Position numbers and translations under genes: made by a program
Assembly: GCA_003416985.1 (NCBI GenBank)
Contig: QVIN01000005.1
Span: forward strand, 372,001 to 436,000
Reading direction: 5' to 3'
Length of the DNA stretch: 64,000 bases
Source: Duganella sp. BJB480
GTDB lineage: Bacteria > Pseudomonadota > Gammaproteobacteria > Burkholderiales > Burkholderiaceae_D
The notes under the pieces: model-generated
What the model was told of the DNA's origin: nothing
Seen by the model: the letters and a program-made list of their open reading frames with translations, nothing else
Database searches by the model: none
Part shown: positions 12,677 to 21,162 of the stretch, piece after piece
Layout of the letters: each line of letters opens with the position of its first letter
Position numbering within the stretch: position 1 is the first letter of the stretch

Positions 12677-14044
12677 ATGCATTCAGATCCGCAGCAAGCC
12701 TACCTCGATGGAAATCACCACATGGCCGCCGGCGATTTCGCCGTTGCGGAGGACTGCTACCTGCAGGCGTTGGTGCTGGAGCCCATGCACGGCGCGGCGC
12801 GCGCCAACCTCGGATACCTGAAGGAGCGCCAGGGTGCGCTCGCGGAGGCGGAGTTCCATTATCGACTGGCGCTGGCGTTGATGCCCGATCATGCGCAGCT
12901 CCACCAGAATCTCGGTGTGCTGCTGTTGAAGGCGAAGCGCTTCGATGAAGCCGAGGCGGCCGCACGCGCGGCGGTGGAATTGGCTCCGGACTCGCCGGCG
13001 GCATGGAGCCAGCTGGGCGTGCTGCTGGCATGCGTCAAGCGCGAGCAGGAGGCCGAGCAGTGCTACCGCCGTGCGCTGGCGTTGGACCCCGATCATGCGC
13101 GTACGCGCTTCAACCTGGCCTACGTGCTGCTGCGTCAAGGCCGGTTTGAAGAAGGCTGGCCGCTGCTGGAGGCGCGCTGGCAGTTCGACTCCTTCGCGCA
13201 TGCCTTCGCGTGTCCGCGCTGGGAGGGGGAGCCGCTGCAGGGCAAGTCCATCGTGATCGTGCTGGAGGCGGGGCAGGGCGACATGATCCAGTTCTGCCGT
13301 TACGCCTCAAAGCTGAAGGAGCGTGGCGCCGCGCGCGTCGCCCTGATATGCCACGCAGGGTTGAAGCGTTTGTTCGCCACGCTGGCCGGCGTCGACGAGG
13401 TATATGCGCTGGAGGATGCGGTGCCGGCCGATGGCTGGGACTACTGGACGCATCCGATGCGGCTGCCCGCACAGTGCAGCGTTGCGGCGATCCCTTATCT
13501 CGCGGCGGAGCCGGAGCTGATACGGCATTGGGCCGCGCAGCTGCCGGCGCATGGCTTGCGCGTTGGCCTGGCGTGGAAGGGGAATCCGGATTTCGAGAAC
13601 GACGCGGATCGTTCGCTGCCGTCGTTGCAGGTTCTGGCGCCACTGGCGGCCGCGTCGGGAGCGCATTTCGTCAGCCTGCAAAAAGGGCCGGGCGAAGCGG
13701 AGGCGCTGGCTCCACCCGCCGGCATGACGCTGCAGGTGATCGGCCCGCAGTTGCGCGACTTCGCCGACACGGCGGCCGTCATCGCCAACCTTGACCTGGT
13801 CATCAGCGTGGACACGGCGGTGGCGCATCTGGCCGGCGCCATGGGCAAGCCATGCTGGCTGCTGCTGCCCGACTATCGCTGCGACTGGCGCTGGATGACG
13901 GAGCGCAGCGACACGCACTGGTATCCGTCCATGCGCCTGTTCCGCCAGCCCGAGGGCGGTGGCTGGGCGCCGGTGATCGCCGAAGTGGCCGCCGCGCTGG
14001 CCGAACTTTGCCGGCGCACGCCGGCGGCCAGCGATCAGGCGTAG
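12677..14044 (+). CDS. Tetratricopeptide-repeat glycosyltransferase-like protein
   Basis: 455 residues. The first ~170 hold several TPR units (for example AGDFAVAEDCYLQALVLEP, then successive repeats ending in LDPDHARTRFNLAYVLL). The C-terminal half resembles family-9/TPR-linked glycosyltransferases, with GLAWKGNPDFENDADRSLP and the nucleotide-sugar-site-like DLVISVDTAVAHLAGAMGKP. A role in glycosylating protein or surface polysaccharide is inference. It begins four bases after the GGDEF-EAL stop, suggesting translational coupling, and its end overlaps the convergent UraD-fusion gene by 10 bases. Confidence 0.82.
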   Translation: MHSDPQQAYLDGNHHMAAGDFAVAEDCYLQALVLEPMHGAARANLGYLKERQGALAEAEFHYRLALALMPDHAQLHQNLGVLLLKAKRFDEAEAAARAAVELAPDSPAAWSQLGVLLACVKREQEAEQCYRRALALDPDHARTRFNLAYVLLRQGRFEEGWPLLEARWQFDSFAHAFACPRWEGEPLQGKSIVIVLEAGQGDMIQFCRYASKLKERGAARVALICHAGLKRLFATLAGVDEVYALEDAVPADGWDYWTHPMRLPAQCSVAAIPYLAAEPELIRHWAAQLPAHGLRVGLAWKGNPDFENDADRSLPSLQVLAPLAAASGAHFVSLQKGPGEAEALAPPAGMTLQVIGPQLRDFADTAAVIANLDLVISVDTAVAHLAGAMGKPCWLLLPDYRCDWRWMTERSDTHWYPSMRLFRQPEGGGWAPVIAEVAAALAELCRRTPAASDQA

Positions 14045-15798
14045 TTGCGCAGGAAGTCCAGCAGCACCTGGGCGGCGATGTCGGCGTCGTCCGCCGTCAT
14101 CGTCTCCAGCGGATTGTGGCTGATGCCGCCGTTGCCGCAGCGCGTGAACAGCATGGCCACATCGGTGATCGCGGCCATCGCCATCGCATCGTGGCCGGCG
14201 CCGGACAGCAGGTCGAAGCGCGGCAAGCCAGCGCGCTCGATGGCGGCGCCGAACTGCCGCATCAAACGCGGCGCGCATGGCGCGGCCGAGGCGTCGACGA
14301 TCTGCTGCCAGCTCACCTCCACCTGGCGCCGCGCGCAGATCGCCGCGATGCCGTCCAATACATCCTTCACCGCCGCCAGCCGCACCGCGTCGTCGGCGGC
14401 ACGGATATCGAGCGACAGATTGCACGCGCCGGGGATCACGTTGACCGAACCACCGGGCACCTGCAACTGGCCGACCGTGCCGACCAGCGACTCGCCCTGC
14501 GCGCAGCGGCGCTCGACCAGCAGTACGATTTCCGCCGCTGCCGCCGCCGCATCCCTGCGCATCGTCATCGGCGTGGTGCCGGCGTGGCTGGCCAGGCCGG
14601 TCAGTTCGACCAGGTAGCGCGAGCTGCCGGCGATTGCCGTCACCACGCCCAGCGGCAGGTCGCGCTCCAGCAGCACCGGGCCTTGTTCGATATGGACTTC
14701 CACGAAGCCCAGCAACTGCGCCGGATCGCGCGCGATGGCGGGAATGCGCGCCACGTCATGGCCGGCAGCCAGCAGCGCGTCGCGCATGGTGACGCCGTCG
14801 GCGTCGGTCTGGTCCAGCAGCGACAGGTCGAAACGGCCCGTGACCGCGTTACTGCCCAGGAAGGTACTCTTGAAGCGCACGCCTTCCTCTTCGGCGAAAC
14901 CGACGATCTCGAAATGGAAGGGCAGCCTTTCGCCGCGCTGGTGCAGGTGGCGCACGATGGCGATCGGCAGCAGGATGCCAAGGCGCCCGTCATACTTGCC
15001 GCCGTTGCGCACGGTGTCGTAGTGCGAACCGGTCATCAGCGTTTTCGCGTCCGGCGCATCCGAGCGGTAGACGCCGGCGACGTTGCCGACGGCGTCGATG
15101 TGCGCGTCCATGCCCGCTTCGCGCATCCAGTCCAGCAGCTGCGCGGCGGTCTTGCGGTGCGCTGGCGTCATGTAGGCGCAGGTCAGGTCGAAATCCGCGT
15201 TGGCGCTGTTGTCGGTGTCGCTCCACGCGGCTATGGTTTCGCACCACTGCATGATGGTGGGGCCGAAGTCCAGCGTCACGCCCAGCAGATCGTTCAGGCG
15301 CAGTTCGGCGATGCGCTTAATCTGGCGCAGGCACTCGGCGATTTCGTCGGCGCGCTGGTTCTTCAGCCGGCGCGTGAAGGTGGCGATGATGGCGCGGCGC
15401 GTGAGCCCCTGTCCATCCGGGCCTTTGACGGCGAGGATGAACGGGAATCTGAACTTGGCGTTGTAGTCCGCGTTCAGCCGGTGCAGCACGGCGAATTCCT
15501 CGGCGCTGCACAGGTGCAGGCCGGACTTGGCTTGCTCGTTGGTGGATTCGGCCGTCAGCTGTCCGGCGACGGCGGCCTTGCCGGCCAACTCGGGGTGGGC
15601 GCGGATCAGGCCCAATTGCTCGTCCAGCGACGCGGCGCTGACGACCGCCTGCAAGGCCAGCTTGAGCGCGGTGGCGTTGGCGAAGGGCCGCCGCGCCGCC
15701 GCCCGTTCCGGTATCCACGGCGAGTGCTCGTAGATGCCGCGCAGGCGGTCGGTGAAGGTGGCGGCGTCGCAGCTGTTTAATTCGGAGAGTGTAGTCAT
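14035..15798 (-). CDS. Bifunctional OHCU decarboxylase (UraD) / allantoate amidohydrolase fusion
   Basis: 587-residue fusion for urate breakdown. Residues ~1-170 are UraD: the active-site histidine is in LIRAHPELAGKA, with NAKFRFPFILAVKG further on. Residues ~175-587 are an M20 allantoate amidohydrolase with metal ligands in GSHYDTVRNGGKYDGRLG, GFAEEEGVRF and HIEQGP, and GISHNPLE near the end. Both halves keep their catalytic motifs in one frame. UraD gives S-allantoin; allantoinase must act before the second half can work, and no allantoinase or UraH gene is in this window. A LysR gene follows upstream in the same direction. Confidence 0.9.
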   Translation of the reverse strand: MTTLSELNSCDAATFTDRLRGIYEHSPWIPERAAARRPFANATALKLALQAVVSAASLDEQLGLIRAHPELAGKAAVAGQLTAESTNEQAKSGLHLCSAEEFAVLHRLNADYNAKFRFPFILAVKGPDGQGLTRRAIIATFTRRLKNQRADEIAECLRQIKRIAELRLNDLLGVTLDFGPTIMQWCETIAAWSDTDNSANADFDLTCAYMTPAHRKTAAQLLDWMREAGMDAHIDAVGNVAGVYRSDAPDAKTLMTGSHYDTVRNGGKYDGRLGILLPIAIVRHLHQRGERLPFHFEIVGFAEEEGVRFKSTFLGSNAVTGRFDLSLLDQTDADGVTMRDALLAAGHDVARIPAIARDPAQLLGFVEVHIEQGPVLLERDLPLGVVTAIAGSSRYLVELTGLASHAGTTPMTMRRDAAAAAAEIVLLVERRCAQGESLVGTVGQLQVPGGSVNVIPGACNLSLDIRAADDAVRLAAVKDVLDGIAAICARRQVEVSWQQIVDASAAPCAPRLMRQFGAAIERAGLPRFDLLSGAGHDAMAMAAITDVAMLFTRCGNGGISHNPLETMTADDADIAAQVLLDFLRNYA

Positions 15799-15855
15799 GG
15801 CTTAGTGTAACCGCGACTGCGCCGTGCAGTTATATGCGGTATCCATTAAGGTTTA

Positions 15856-16791
15856 TTATTTGCCGAGTGCCTTGGCCGCCGTCGAGACCTGCTCGCGCAG
15901 CCATTTGTGCTCTGGCGCCTGGTGCACGCGCTCGTGCCACAGCTGGTAGAAACGCATCGCCGGGAACTTGACCGGCACCGTGTACGTCTTCAGCGGCATA
16001 TTGCGTTCGTAGTAGCGCACGAACTGGCGGCCGGTGGTCAGCACCAGGTCCGTCTGCGTCAGCATGTAGGGGATCAGGCCGAAGTAGGCCGATTCCACCG
16101 CGACGTTGCGCTGCAGGCCCTGGCGCTCCAGGAAGTCGTCGATGACGCCGTGGTAGCCCGGCAGTATCTGCGTCGGCGCCACGTGGGGCAGGGACAGGTA
16201 GTCGCCCAGCGTCATGTCCTCGCTGCCGGTGCGCAGCGCGTACGGGCAGTCGGAACGCATCACGCAGATGATCGGGTCCTCGAACAGCTTGGACATGTGC
16301 AGGTGCTCGGGCGGTTCGTCCCAGTTGGCGATGACCAGGTCCATGTCGCCGTCCGACAGCAGGCGCACGTAGTCCACGCCCGGACCCAGGCTGTGGATCT
16401 TCACGCGGCTGTTGGGCGATCCGCGCCGCAGCATCGCCACCAGGTTGGGCAGGAACTGGCTGTCCAGATAGTCCGGCGCGGCGATGTGGAAGGTGCGCGC
16501 TTCGTTTTGCGGCACGAAGGGCGTCTTCTTCAGGAACAGGTTCTCGGTTTCGTCGAGGATGCGCTTGGCCGGAATCAGCAGGCTTTCGCCGTGCTGGGTC
16601 GGCACCATGCCGCGCGCGCCGCGCACCAGCAGGGGATCGCCGGTCAGCTCGCGCAGCTTGCGCAGCGACGCGGAAATCGAGGGCTGCGGCTGATTCAGTT
16701 TGAGGGCGACGCGTGAGACGTTCTTCTCAACCAGCAGCAGGTAGAGGATGCGGATCAGATGCAGATCCAGGTGTTGCGGCAGGGCGGCCAT
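15856..16791 (-). CDS. LysR-family transcriptional regulator (near urate genes)
   Basis: 311 residues: an N-terminal winged helix-turn-helix (about 5-65, LNQPQPSISASLRKLREL as recognition region) and a C-terminal periplasmic-binding-like effector domain. It lies between the UraD fusion (same strand) and divergent puuD, separated from puuD by 118 bases holding two T-N11-A sequences. It is therefore the likely regulator of the urate genes, with a purine intermediate as plausible effector. Both statements are inference from position. Confidence 0.9.
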   Translation of the reverse strand: MAALPQHLDLHLIRILYLLLVEKNVSRVALKLNQPQPSISASLRKLRELTGDPLLVRGARGMVPTQHGESLLIPAKRILDETENLFLKKTPFVPQNEARTFHIAAPDYLDSQFLPNLVAMLRRGSPNSRVKIHSLGPGVDYVRLLSDGDMDLVIANWDEPPEHLHMSKLFEDPIICVMRSDCPYALRTGSEDMTLGDYLSLPHVAPTQILPGYHGVIDDFLERQGLQRNVAVESAYFGLIPYMLTQTDLVLTTGRQFVRYYERNMPLKTYTVPVKFPAMRFYQLWHERVHQAPEHKWLREQVSTAAKALGK

Positions 16792-16800
16792 GTGAGTATT

Positions 16801-16832
16801 TCTGTTATACGGAATCGGATATGTTTAATATA
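16801..16832. promoter_or_regulatory. Candidate LysR operator region between LysR gene and puuD
   Basis: Two sequences with the T-N11-A spacing typical of LysR boxes are seen, TCTGTTATACGGA at 16801-16813 and TATGTTTAATATA at 16820-16832. They sit in an AT-rich gap between divergent genes. The dyads are imperfect, so this is suggestive only. Confidence 0.35.
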
Positions 16833-16909
16833 CTCTAATGTTCATGTGGTCGGCGTCAAATCCGTTTATCTTCTGTAAATTAGCCACACTCTTTACCCTG
16901 AAAGCACCC

Positions 16910-18127
16910 ATGGAATTATTCGCCTATCTGATCCCGTACGGCCTTGAGTGGCTGAACCTGATCGTGCGCTGGCTGCACGTCATCACCGGCATCGCCTGGA
17001 TTGGCGCCTCGTTCTACTTCGTCTGGCTCGATAACTCGATCCGCCCGCCGGCTCCTGGCTCGGACCTGGCGAAGAAGGGCGTGTCCGGCGAACTGTGGGC
17101 GGTGCACGGCGGCGGTTTCTACAACCCGCAAAAATACCTGGTGGCGCCGGCCGAACTGCCGAAGGAGCTGCACTGGTTTAAATGGGAGGCTTATACCACC
17201 TGGCTGTCCGGCATCGCGCTGCTGACCATCGCCTACTACTTCAACGCGCAGGCGATGATGATCGATAAGTCGGTGGCCGATATCGGCAGCTGGCAGGCGA
17301 TCGGCATCGGCGTCGGCACGCTGGTCGTCGGCTGGACCGTGTACGACCTGCTGTGCCGCTCCCCGCTGGGCAAGCGCGACATGTGGTTCGGCGTGGTGGT
17401 GTTCGCGCTGATCGTCGGCGCCGCGTATGGCCTCACCCATGTGTTGAGCGGCCGCGCCGCCTACATCCACGTCGGCGCGCTGATCGGCACCATCATGGTC
17501 GGCAATGTGCTGATGCTGATTATTCCCGGCCAGCGCAAGATGGTGGAGGCCATGTCGGCCGGCCGCCTGCCGGATCCTGTGCACGGCCAGAAGGCCAAGC
17601 AGCGCAGCGTCCACAATAACTACTTCACGCTGCCGGTGCTGTTCATCATGATCAGCAACCACTACGCGATGACCTACCGGAACGACCACGCCTGGCTGGT
17701 GCTGGCCTTTATCATGGCGGCCGGCGTGTTCATTCGCCACTTCTTCAACCTGCGCCACAAGGGTCGCGTGGAGTGGCGCTATCCGGCGCTCGGCGTGGCG
17801 CTGCTGATCGGCGTGGCGGTGGCGATCGCGCCGCCACGTCCCGTCGCGACGGCGGCTGCGGCCGATCCTGCGGCGCAATTCGCCAAGGTGAAGACCGTCA
17901 TCGACCAGCGCTGCGTGGCCTGCCACTCCGCTCATCCTTCGCAGCCCGGCTTTGCGACGGCGCCCGCCGGCGTGATGCTCGACAGCGCGGAGCAGGTGCA
18001 TCAGAACGCGGAAAAAATCTACAAGCAATCGGTGCAGCTCAAGGCCATGCCGCTTGCGAACCTGACCAATATGACGGATGCCGAACGGGCGCAGATCGCG
18101 GCCTGGTTCGAGTCCGGCGCCAAGTGA
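16910..18127 (+). CDS. puuD: Membrane urate oxidase/hydroxylase PuuD with C-terminal cytochrome c domain
   Basis: 405 residues: a urate_ox_N integral membrane part with about eight helices (GLEWLNLIVRWLHVITG at the start), then a soluble cytochrome c domain with one heme-binding CVACH at residues 335-339. Family members convert urate to 5-hydroxyisourate and pass electrons to cytochrome c rather than oxygen. An in-frame extension to 16838 exists, but the ATG at 16910 gives the family N-terminus MELFAYLIPYGLEW. Followed by an M20 peptidase gene ten bases after the stop. Confidence 0.92.
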   Translation: MELFAYLIPYGLEWLNLIVRWLHVITGIAWIGASFYFVWLDNSIRPPAPGSDLAKKGVSGELWAVHGGGFYNPQKYLVAPAELPKELHWFKWEAYTTWLSGIALLTIAYYFNAQAMMIDKSVADIGSWQAIGIGVGTLVVGWTVYDLLCRSPLGKRDMWFGVVVFALIVGAAYGLTHVLSGRAAYIHVGALIGTIMVGNVLMLIIPGQRKMVEAMSAGRLPDPVHGQKAKQRSVHNNYFTLPVLFIMISNHYAMTYRNDHAWLVLAFIMAAGVFIRHFFNLRHKGRVEWRYPALGVALLIGVAVAIAPPRPVATAAAADPAAQFAKVKTVIDQRCVACHSAHPSQPGFATAPAGVMLDSAEQVHQNAEKIYKQSVQLKAMPLANLTNMTDAERAQIAAWFESGAK

Positions 18128-18137
18128 GAGAATAGCC

Positions 18138-19370
18138 ATGACGACGAACAAGGAACAACTGGCGCAATGGATCGACGCGCACTTCGATGAGGAAGTCGGC
18201 GTACTGCAGCAGCTGCTGCGCGTGCCGACCGATACCCCGCCCGGCAACAACGCGCCGCATGCGGACCTGGTGGCGGACTTGGTCAAGGCCTACGGCTGGA
18301 CCGCCGAGAAGCACGCCGTGCCGGCGCAGGTGGTTCACGACTACGGCATGGAGAGCATCACCAACCTGATCGTGCGCCGCCCTTATCAAGCCGGCGGCCC
18401 GACGGTGGCGCTCAACGCCCACGGCGACGTGGTGCCTCCGGGCGACAACTGGACCTATCCGCCATACGGCGGCGTGGTGGAAAACGGCTACATCTACGGC
18501 CGAGCGGCGGCTGTCTCCAAGTGCGACTTCGCCACCTACATCTTCGCCACGCGCGCGCTGGAGGCGCTGGGCGTGCCGCTCAAGGGCGGGCTGGAACTGC
18601 ACTTCACCTACGACGAGGAATTCGGCGGCCTGCTGGGTCCCGGCTGGCTGCTGGAGCAGAAGCTGACCAAGCCGGACTTCGTCATCGCGGCGGGCTTCAG
18701 CTACAACATCGTCACCGCGCACAACGCCTGCCTGCAGCTGGAGATCACGGTACACGGCAAGTCCGGCCATGGCGCGATGCCGGAGACCGGCCACGATGCG
18801 CTGCAGGCGGCCACACGCATCCTGAACGCGATCTACGACCAGCTGCCGGAGCTGAAGAAGGTCAAGTCGAAAATCCCCGGCATCGATTCGCCGACCATGC
18901 TGGTGGGCCGCATCGACGGAGGCACCAACACCAACGTGGTACCGGGCAAAGTGGTGCTGAAGATGGACCGCCGCATGATCCCGGAAGAAGATCCGGCGGT
19001 GGTGGAAGCCCAGGTCCGTGCGCTGATCGAAAAGGCGGTGGAAGGTCAGCCGGGCATTCGCATCGAGATCAAACGCCTGCTGCTGTCGCACGCGCTGCGC
19101 GAGCAGCCGGGCACGGAGAAGCTGGTGGCGAGCCTTCAGCAGAACGCGCAAACCTTCATCGGCGAGAAGATCCCGGCGCAAGGCACGCCGCTGTACGCGG
19201 ACGCGCGCCTGTACGGTGAACATGGCATTCCGGCGGTGCTGTACGGCGCCGGTCCGCGCACCGTCCCCGAGTCCAACGCCAAGAAGGCCGACGAGCGCCT
19301 GCTGCTCGAAGACCTGCGCAAGGCGACCAAGGTGGTAGCATGCACGCTTTTGGATTTCCTTGGAGAGTGA
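18138..19370 (+). CDS. M20-family metallopeptidase/deacylase
   Basis: 410 residues of the ArgE/DapE/ACY1 type. Metal-binding positions appear in LNAHGDVVPPGDNW, an Asp in AAVSKCDFAT, and the acidic pair in FTYDEEFGGLLG; a dimerisation lid follows the histidine in GKSGHGAMPETGHDAL. Its place between puuD and a thioesterase suggests a role in or near urate metabolism, but the substrate is unknown. GAGAG precedes the ATG at 18138; an in-frame upstream extension overlapping puuD was rejected. Confidence 0.87.
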   Translation: MTTNKEQLAQWIDAHFDEEVGVLQQLLRVPTDTPPGNNAPHADLVADLVKAYGWTAEKHAVPAQVVHDYGMESITNLIVRRPYQAGGPTVALNAHGDVVPPGDNWTYPPYGGVVENGYIYGRAAAVSKCDFATYIFATRALEALGVPLKGGLELHFTYDEEFGGLLGPGWLLEQKLTKPDFVIAAGFSYNIVTAHNACLQLEITVHGKSGHGAMPETGHDALQAATRILNAIYDQLPELKKVKSKIPGIDSPTMLVGRIDGGTNTNVVPGKVVLKMDRRMIPEEDPAVVEAQVRALIEKAVEGQPGIRIEIKRLLLSHALREQPGTEKLVASLQQNAQTFIGEKIPAQGTPLYADARLYGEHGIPAVLYGAGPRTVPESNAKKADERLLLEDLRKATKVVACTLLDFLGE

Positions 19371-19371
19371 G

Positions 19372-19815
19372 ATGTTTGAGAAGAAGATGATGGCCGGCTG
19401 GGGCGATATGGACTTCAACAGCCATATGCGCAACACGGCCTTCCTGGACAAGGCGGGCGACGTGCGTATGCTGTTCCTGTCGGAGAACGGCTTCCCCATG
19501 AGTGAGTTCATGCGCCTGAATATCGGCCCGGTGGTGATGAAGGACGAAATCGCCTACTTCAAGGAAGTGATGCTGCTCGAAGAGATCACCGTCACGCTGG
19601 GCGTGGCCGGCCTGTCGGCGGACGGCAGCCGCTGGTCGCTCAGCACCGACATCATCCGCGCCGACGGCAAGCTGGCCGCGCGCGTGACCAGCACCGGCGG
19701 CTGGCTCGATCTGGCGGCCCGCAAGCTGATCGCGCCACCGGCCAATCTGCTGGCCACCTGGCAGTCGCTGGGCAAGACGCCGGACTTCCAGGAACTCAAC
19801 ACCAGCATCAAGTAG
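19372..19815 (+). CDS. Acyl-CoA thioesterase-like (hotdog-fold) protein
   Basis: 147 residues resembling 4-hydroxybenzoyl-CoA thioesterase/YbgC hotdog proteins. The N-terminal GWGDMDFNSHMRNTAFLDKA contains the aspartate and NxH positions seen in that family. The reading frame extends four codons upstream to a TTG inside the preceding gene, but the ATG at 19372 has GGAGAG at 19362-19367 and is preferred. It begins one base after the M20 peptidase stop, so the two are probably co-translated. Substrate unknown. Confidence 0.8.
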   Translation: MFEKKMMAGWGDMDFNSHMRNTAFLDKAGDVRMLFLSENGFPMSEFMRLNIGPVVMKDEIAYFKEVMLLEEITVTLGVAGLSADGSRWSLSTDIIRADGKLAARVTSTGGWLDLAARKLIAPPANLLATWQSLGKTPDFQELNTSIK

Positions 19816-19905
19816 GCTGCCCGGCCTCGTATCGCTTCGCATACGGCCACGCCGCGCTGGCGGATTGTCGTATGATATGGCCATTATTGACCAAACGGCC
19901 ATCCT

Positions 19906-21162
19906 GTGCACCGATACGATTTGATCAGCTGTCATGACTGCGGCGTGCTGCATCGCCGCCGTCCGGTGCTGCCGCGCGAGAAGGCGCGCTGCGTGCGCTG
20001 CCGATCCATCCTCTATCGCGGCATTCATTCGGACGTCAACCGCATGGCGGCCATCACCCTGGGCGCCATCTTCACCTTCCTGATCGCCCAGTTCTGCCCC
20101 ATCGTTGAACTGGCCGTGGGCGGCTACACCTCCAGCGCCACCTTGTCCGGCGCGATACGCGTGCTGTGGACGGAAAAGATGCAGGTGGTGGCGGTGATCG
20201 TGAGCCTGTTCACGGTGGTGCTGCCGGCGGTGGAGCTGGGCGCGCTGCTTTATGTAACGCTGGCGCTGCGCAGCGGCGTGCGTCCGCACGGCTTCGACCA
20301 TCTGCTGCGCGCGGTCGCCGCCGCCCGGCGCTGGGGCATGACGGAGGTGCTGATGATCGGCATCCTGATCACCATCGTCAAGATGACCAGCCTGGCGCAG
20401 GTGGTGGTGCAACCTGGCCTGTTCGCCTTCGGCGCGCTGACGCTGATGCTGGCCATCGTCACCTCCTTCGATCCGCAGATGTTGTGGAACATAGGCGAGC
20501 ACCTGCCGGGGCCGCGCCGTCCCGCGCAGGCGGAGTTCCGCTACACGCCGCACGCCCGCCTTGCCGCCTGCCACAGCTGCGGCCTGGTGGCGCAGCACCA
20601 GGCGGCCACGCACCAGCATTGCGCGCGCTGCGGCGCGGCGCTGCACCGACGGCGTCCCGACAGCGTGGGCCGCACCTGGGCCTTCCTGCTGGCGGCCACC
20701 ATCCTCTATATTCCCGCCAACCTGCTGCCGGTGATGTACACGCACTCGCTGTTCGGCAAGGAGGACGACACCATCATCAGCGGCGTGGTCTACTTCTGGA
20801 CCAGCGGCTCGCCGGCGCTGGCGGCGATCATTTTCATCGCCAGCATCGTGGTGCCGGTGCTGAAGCTGGCGGCGTTGTCGCTGCTGGCGCTCACCGCGCA
20901 GCGGCGTTCGCGTTGGCGCCCCTTGCAGCGCACGATACTGTACCGGATCGTGGAGTTTGTCGGCCGCTGGTCGATGCTCGATATCTTTGTGATTACCCTG
21001 ACGGTGGCGCTGGTGCGCTTCCAGTCGCTGGCCACCATCACCGCCGGTCCCGGCGCGCTGGCGTTTTGCGCGGTGGTGGTGCTGACGATGCTGGCGTCGA
21101 TGCAGTTCGACCCGCGCCTGATCTGGGATCCGATCGATTCAAATGGAGAGAACCATGCCTGA
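19906..21162 (+). CDS. pqiA: Paraquat-inducible protein A (PqiA) membrane subunit
   Basis: 418 residues with two repeated halves, each beginning with zinc-finger-like cysteine pairs (CHDCG and CVRC; CHSCG and CARCG) followed by a four-helix membrane block. This is the classic PqiA/LetA architecture. It works with MCE protein PqiB to move lipids between inner and outer membranes. The start is GTG at 19906, with no strong Shine-Dalgarno sequence. Its end overlaps pqiB by eight bases. Confidence 0.93.
   Translation: MHRYDLISCHDCGVLHRRRPVLPREKARCVRCRSILYRGIHSDVNRMAAITLGAIFTFLIAQFCPIVELAVGGYTSSATLSGAIRVLWTEKMQVVAVIVSLFTVVLPAVELGALLYVTLALRSGVRPHGFDHLLRAVAAARRWGMTEVLMIGILITIVKMTSLAQVVVQPGLFAFGALTLMLAIVTSFDPQMLWNIGEHLPGPRRPAQAEFRYTPHARLAACHSCGLVAQHQAATHQHCARCGAALHRRRPDSVGRTWAFLLAATILYIPANLLPVMYTHSLFGKEDDTIISGVVYFWTSGSPALAAIIFIASIVVPVLKLAALSLLALTAQRRSRWRPLQRTILYRIVEFVGRWSMLDIFVITLTVALVRFQSLATITAGPGALAFCAVVVLTMLASMQFDPRLIWDPIDSNGENHA

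Noticed and set aside
19816..19905. Hairpin-like GGCC...GGCC sequence before pqiA as a terminator
   Set aside because: The pairing needs a two-base bulge and no U-run follows; too weak to call.
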